This document shows positions 63,825 to 64,000 of a stretch of 64,000 bases of DNA, piece by piece (position 1 is the first letter of the stretch; each line of letters begins with the position of its first letter). Origin of the DNA: Fusobacterium varium (lineage in GTDB: Bacteria > Fusobacteriota > Fusobacteriia > Fusobacteriales > Fusobacteriaceae); contig LR134390.1 in NCBI GenBank assembly GCA_900637705.1, positions 1,984,001 through 2,048,000 on the forward strand, written 5' to 3'. A program made the position numbers and the translations under genes. Below the pieces are notes generated by a model. It was given only the letters and a program-made list of their open reading frames with translations, was not told the DNA's origin and did not search any database.

Positions 63825-64000
63825 TTATTTGAAAATAACTTTTAACTCCACAGGTTTAGCATCTTTAACTACATGTTCTGTTTCTTTTATATGTAGTAAT
63901 GCTGCAATAGCTTGATATTTAGGTCTTGCCATCTGATCGTTCATTTGAGGAACTGGCTTTGGTGATTCTCCTTTTGCATATTTAGCAGCATTTTTTCCTA
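63825..64000 (-). CDS. pduD: propanediol dehydratase medium subunit, C-terminal part (partial)
   Basis: The frame runs off the right edge; the visible 58 residues include '[20 protein letters not shown]' and '[20 protein letters not shown]', the conserved end of PduD. This subunit forms part of the B12-binding interface. pduC and the operon promoter must lie to the right of the window. Confidence 0.92.
   Translation of the reverse strand, partial: GKNAAKYAKGESPKPVPQMNDQMARPKYQAIAALLHIKETEHVVKDAKPVELKVIFK

Noticed and set aside
1-64000. CRISPR array, insertion sequence with transposase, rRNA operon or replication origin.
   Set aside because: No regularly spaced repeats, transposase frames, rRNA sequence or dnaA-type cluster were seen.

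Overview
The window is about 30% GC with strong A/T codon bias and carries cobalamin lower-ligand genes, a B12-dependent propanediol microcompartment operon, a B12-dependent ribonucleotide reductase, an alpha-2-macroglobulin/PbpC pair and an O-antigen or capsule locus. This fits a Gram-negative anaerobe of the Fusobacteriaceae, most likely a gut Fusobacterium of the varium/ulcerans/mortiferum type or a Cetobacterium. That assignment is inference, as no rRNA is present.

Layout. 1-1.6 kb: end of a probable adenine deaminase and its purine permease (+). 1.7-7.6 kb (-): ankyrin protein, TrmN6-like methylase, RicT/PSP1 protein, RadC, then CobT-CobC-CobS-CobU. 7.7-20.8 kb (-): a surface polysaccharide locus read from the right (initiating sugar-phosphate transferase, glycosyltransferases, Wzy, RmlA, RmlC, glycosyltransferase, WavE, kinase/HAD/nucleotidyltransferase module, Wzx), ending in two divergent HU-like genes and a terminator. 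Upstream, at 21139-21364, a 23-bp perfect inverted repeat encloses a good sigma70-type promoter that points away from the locus: a candidate invertible promoter in the OFF state. 21.8-24.9 kb (-): proBA, tRNA-Leu(CAG), hpf. 25-36 kb (-): LolD, LolC/E, PbpC, alpha-2-macroglobulin, RecQ. 36.7-40.3 kb: nrdJ (-) and mnmH (+), then a 295-bp MITE-like element. 40.6-46.5 kb: M29 aminopeptidase and alpha/beta hydrolase (-), then M16 protease, DUF1904 and YaaA (+). 46.7-53.5 kb (-): a Cache-sensor protein whose C-terminal half looks like a pentameric ligand-gated ion channel, an XRE-DUF2589 cluster with two matching promoter-operators, HU pseudogenes and an orphan. 53.9-64 kb (-): the pdu operon from pduD (partial) to pduF.

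How it fits together. The Cob genes assemble the lower nucleotide loop of cobalamin, PduO adenosylates it, and diol dehydratase (PduCDE, reactivated by PduGH) and NrdJ use the coenzyme. PduP and PduL convert propionaldehyde to propionyl-CoA and propionyl-phosphate inside a shell made of PduA/J, K, N and T.

Reading-frame quality. Twelve genes are interrupted at about 23 places, and every one is explained by a single missing base in an A or T run. I read these as assembly or sequencing indels rather than decay, and give each gene its restored full span. Two exceptions look different: the GT2 gene at 18632-19483 has one in-frame stop codon, and the HU pseudogenes near 52.1-52.6 kb have true nonsense codons.
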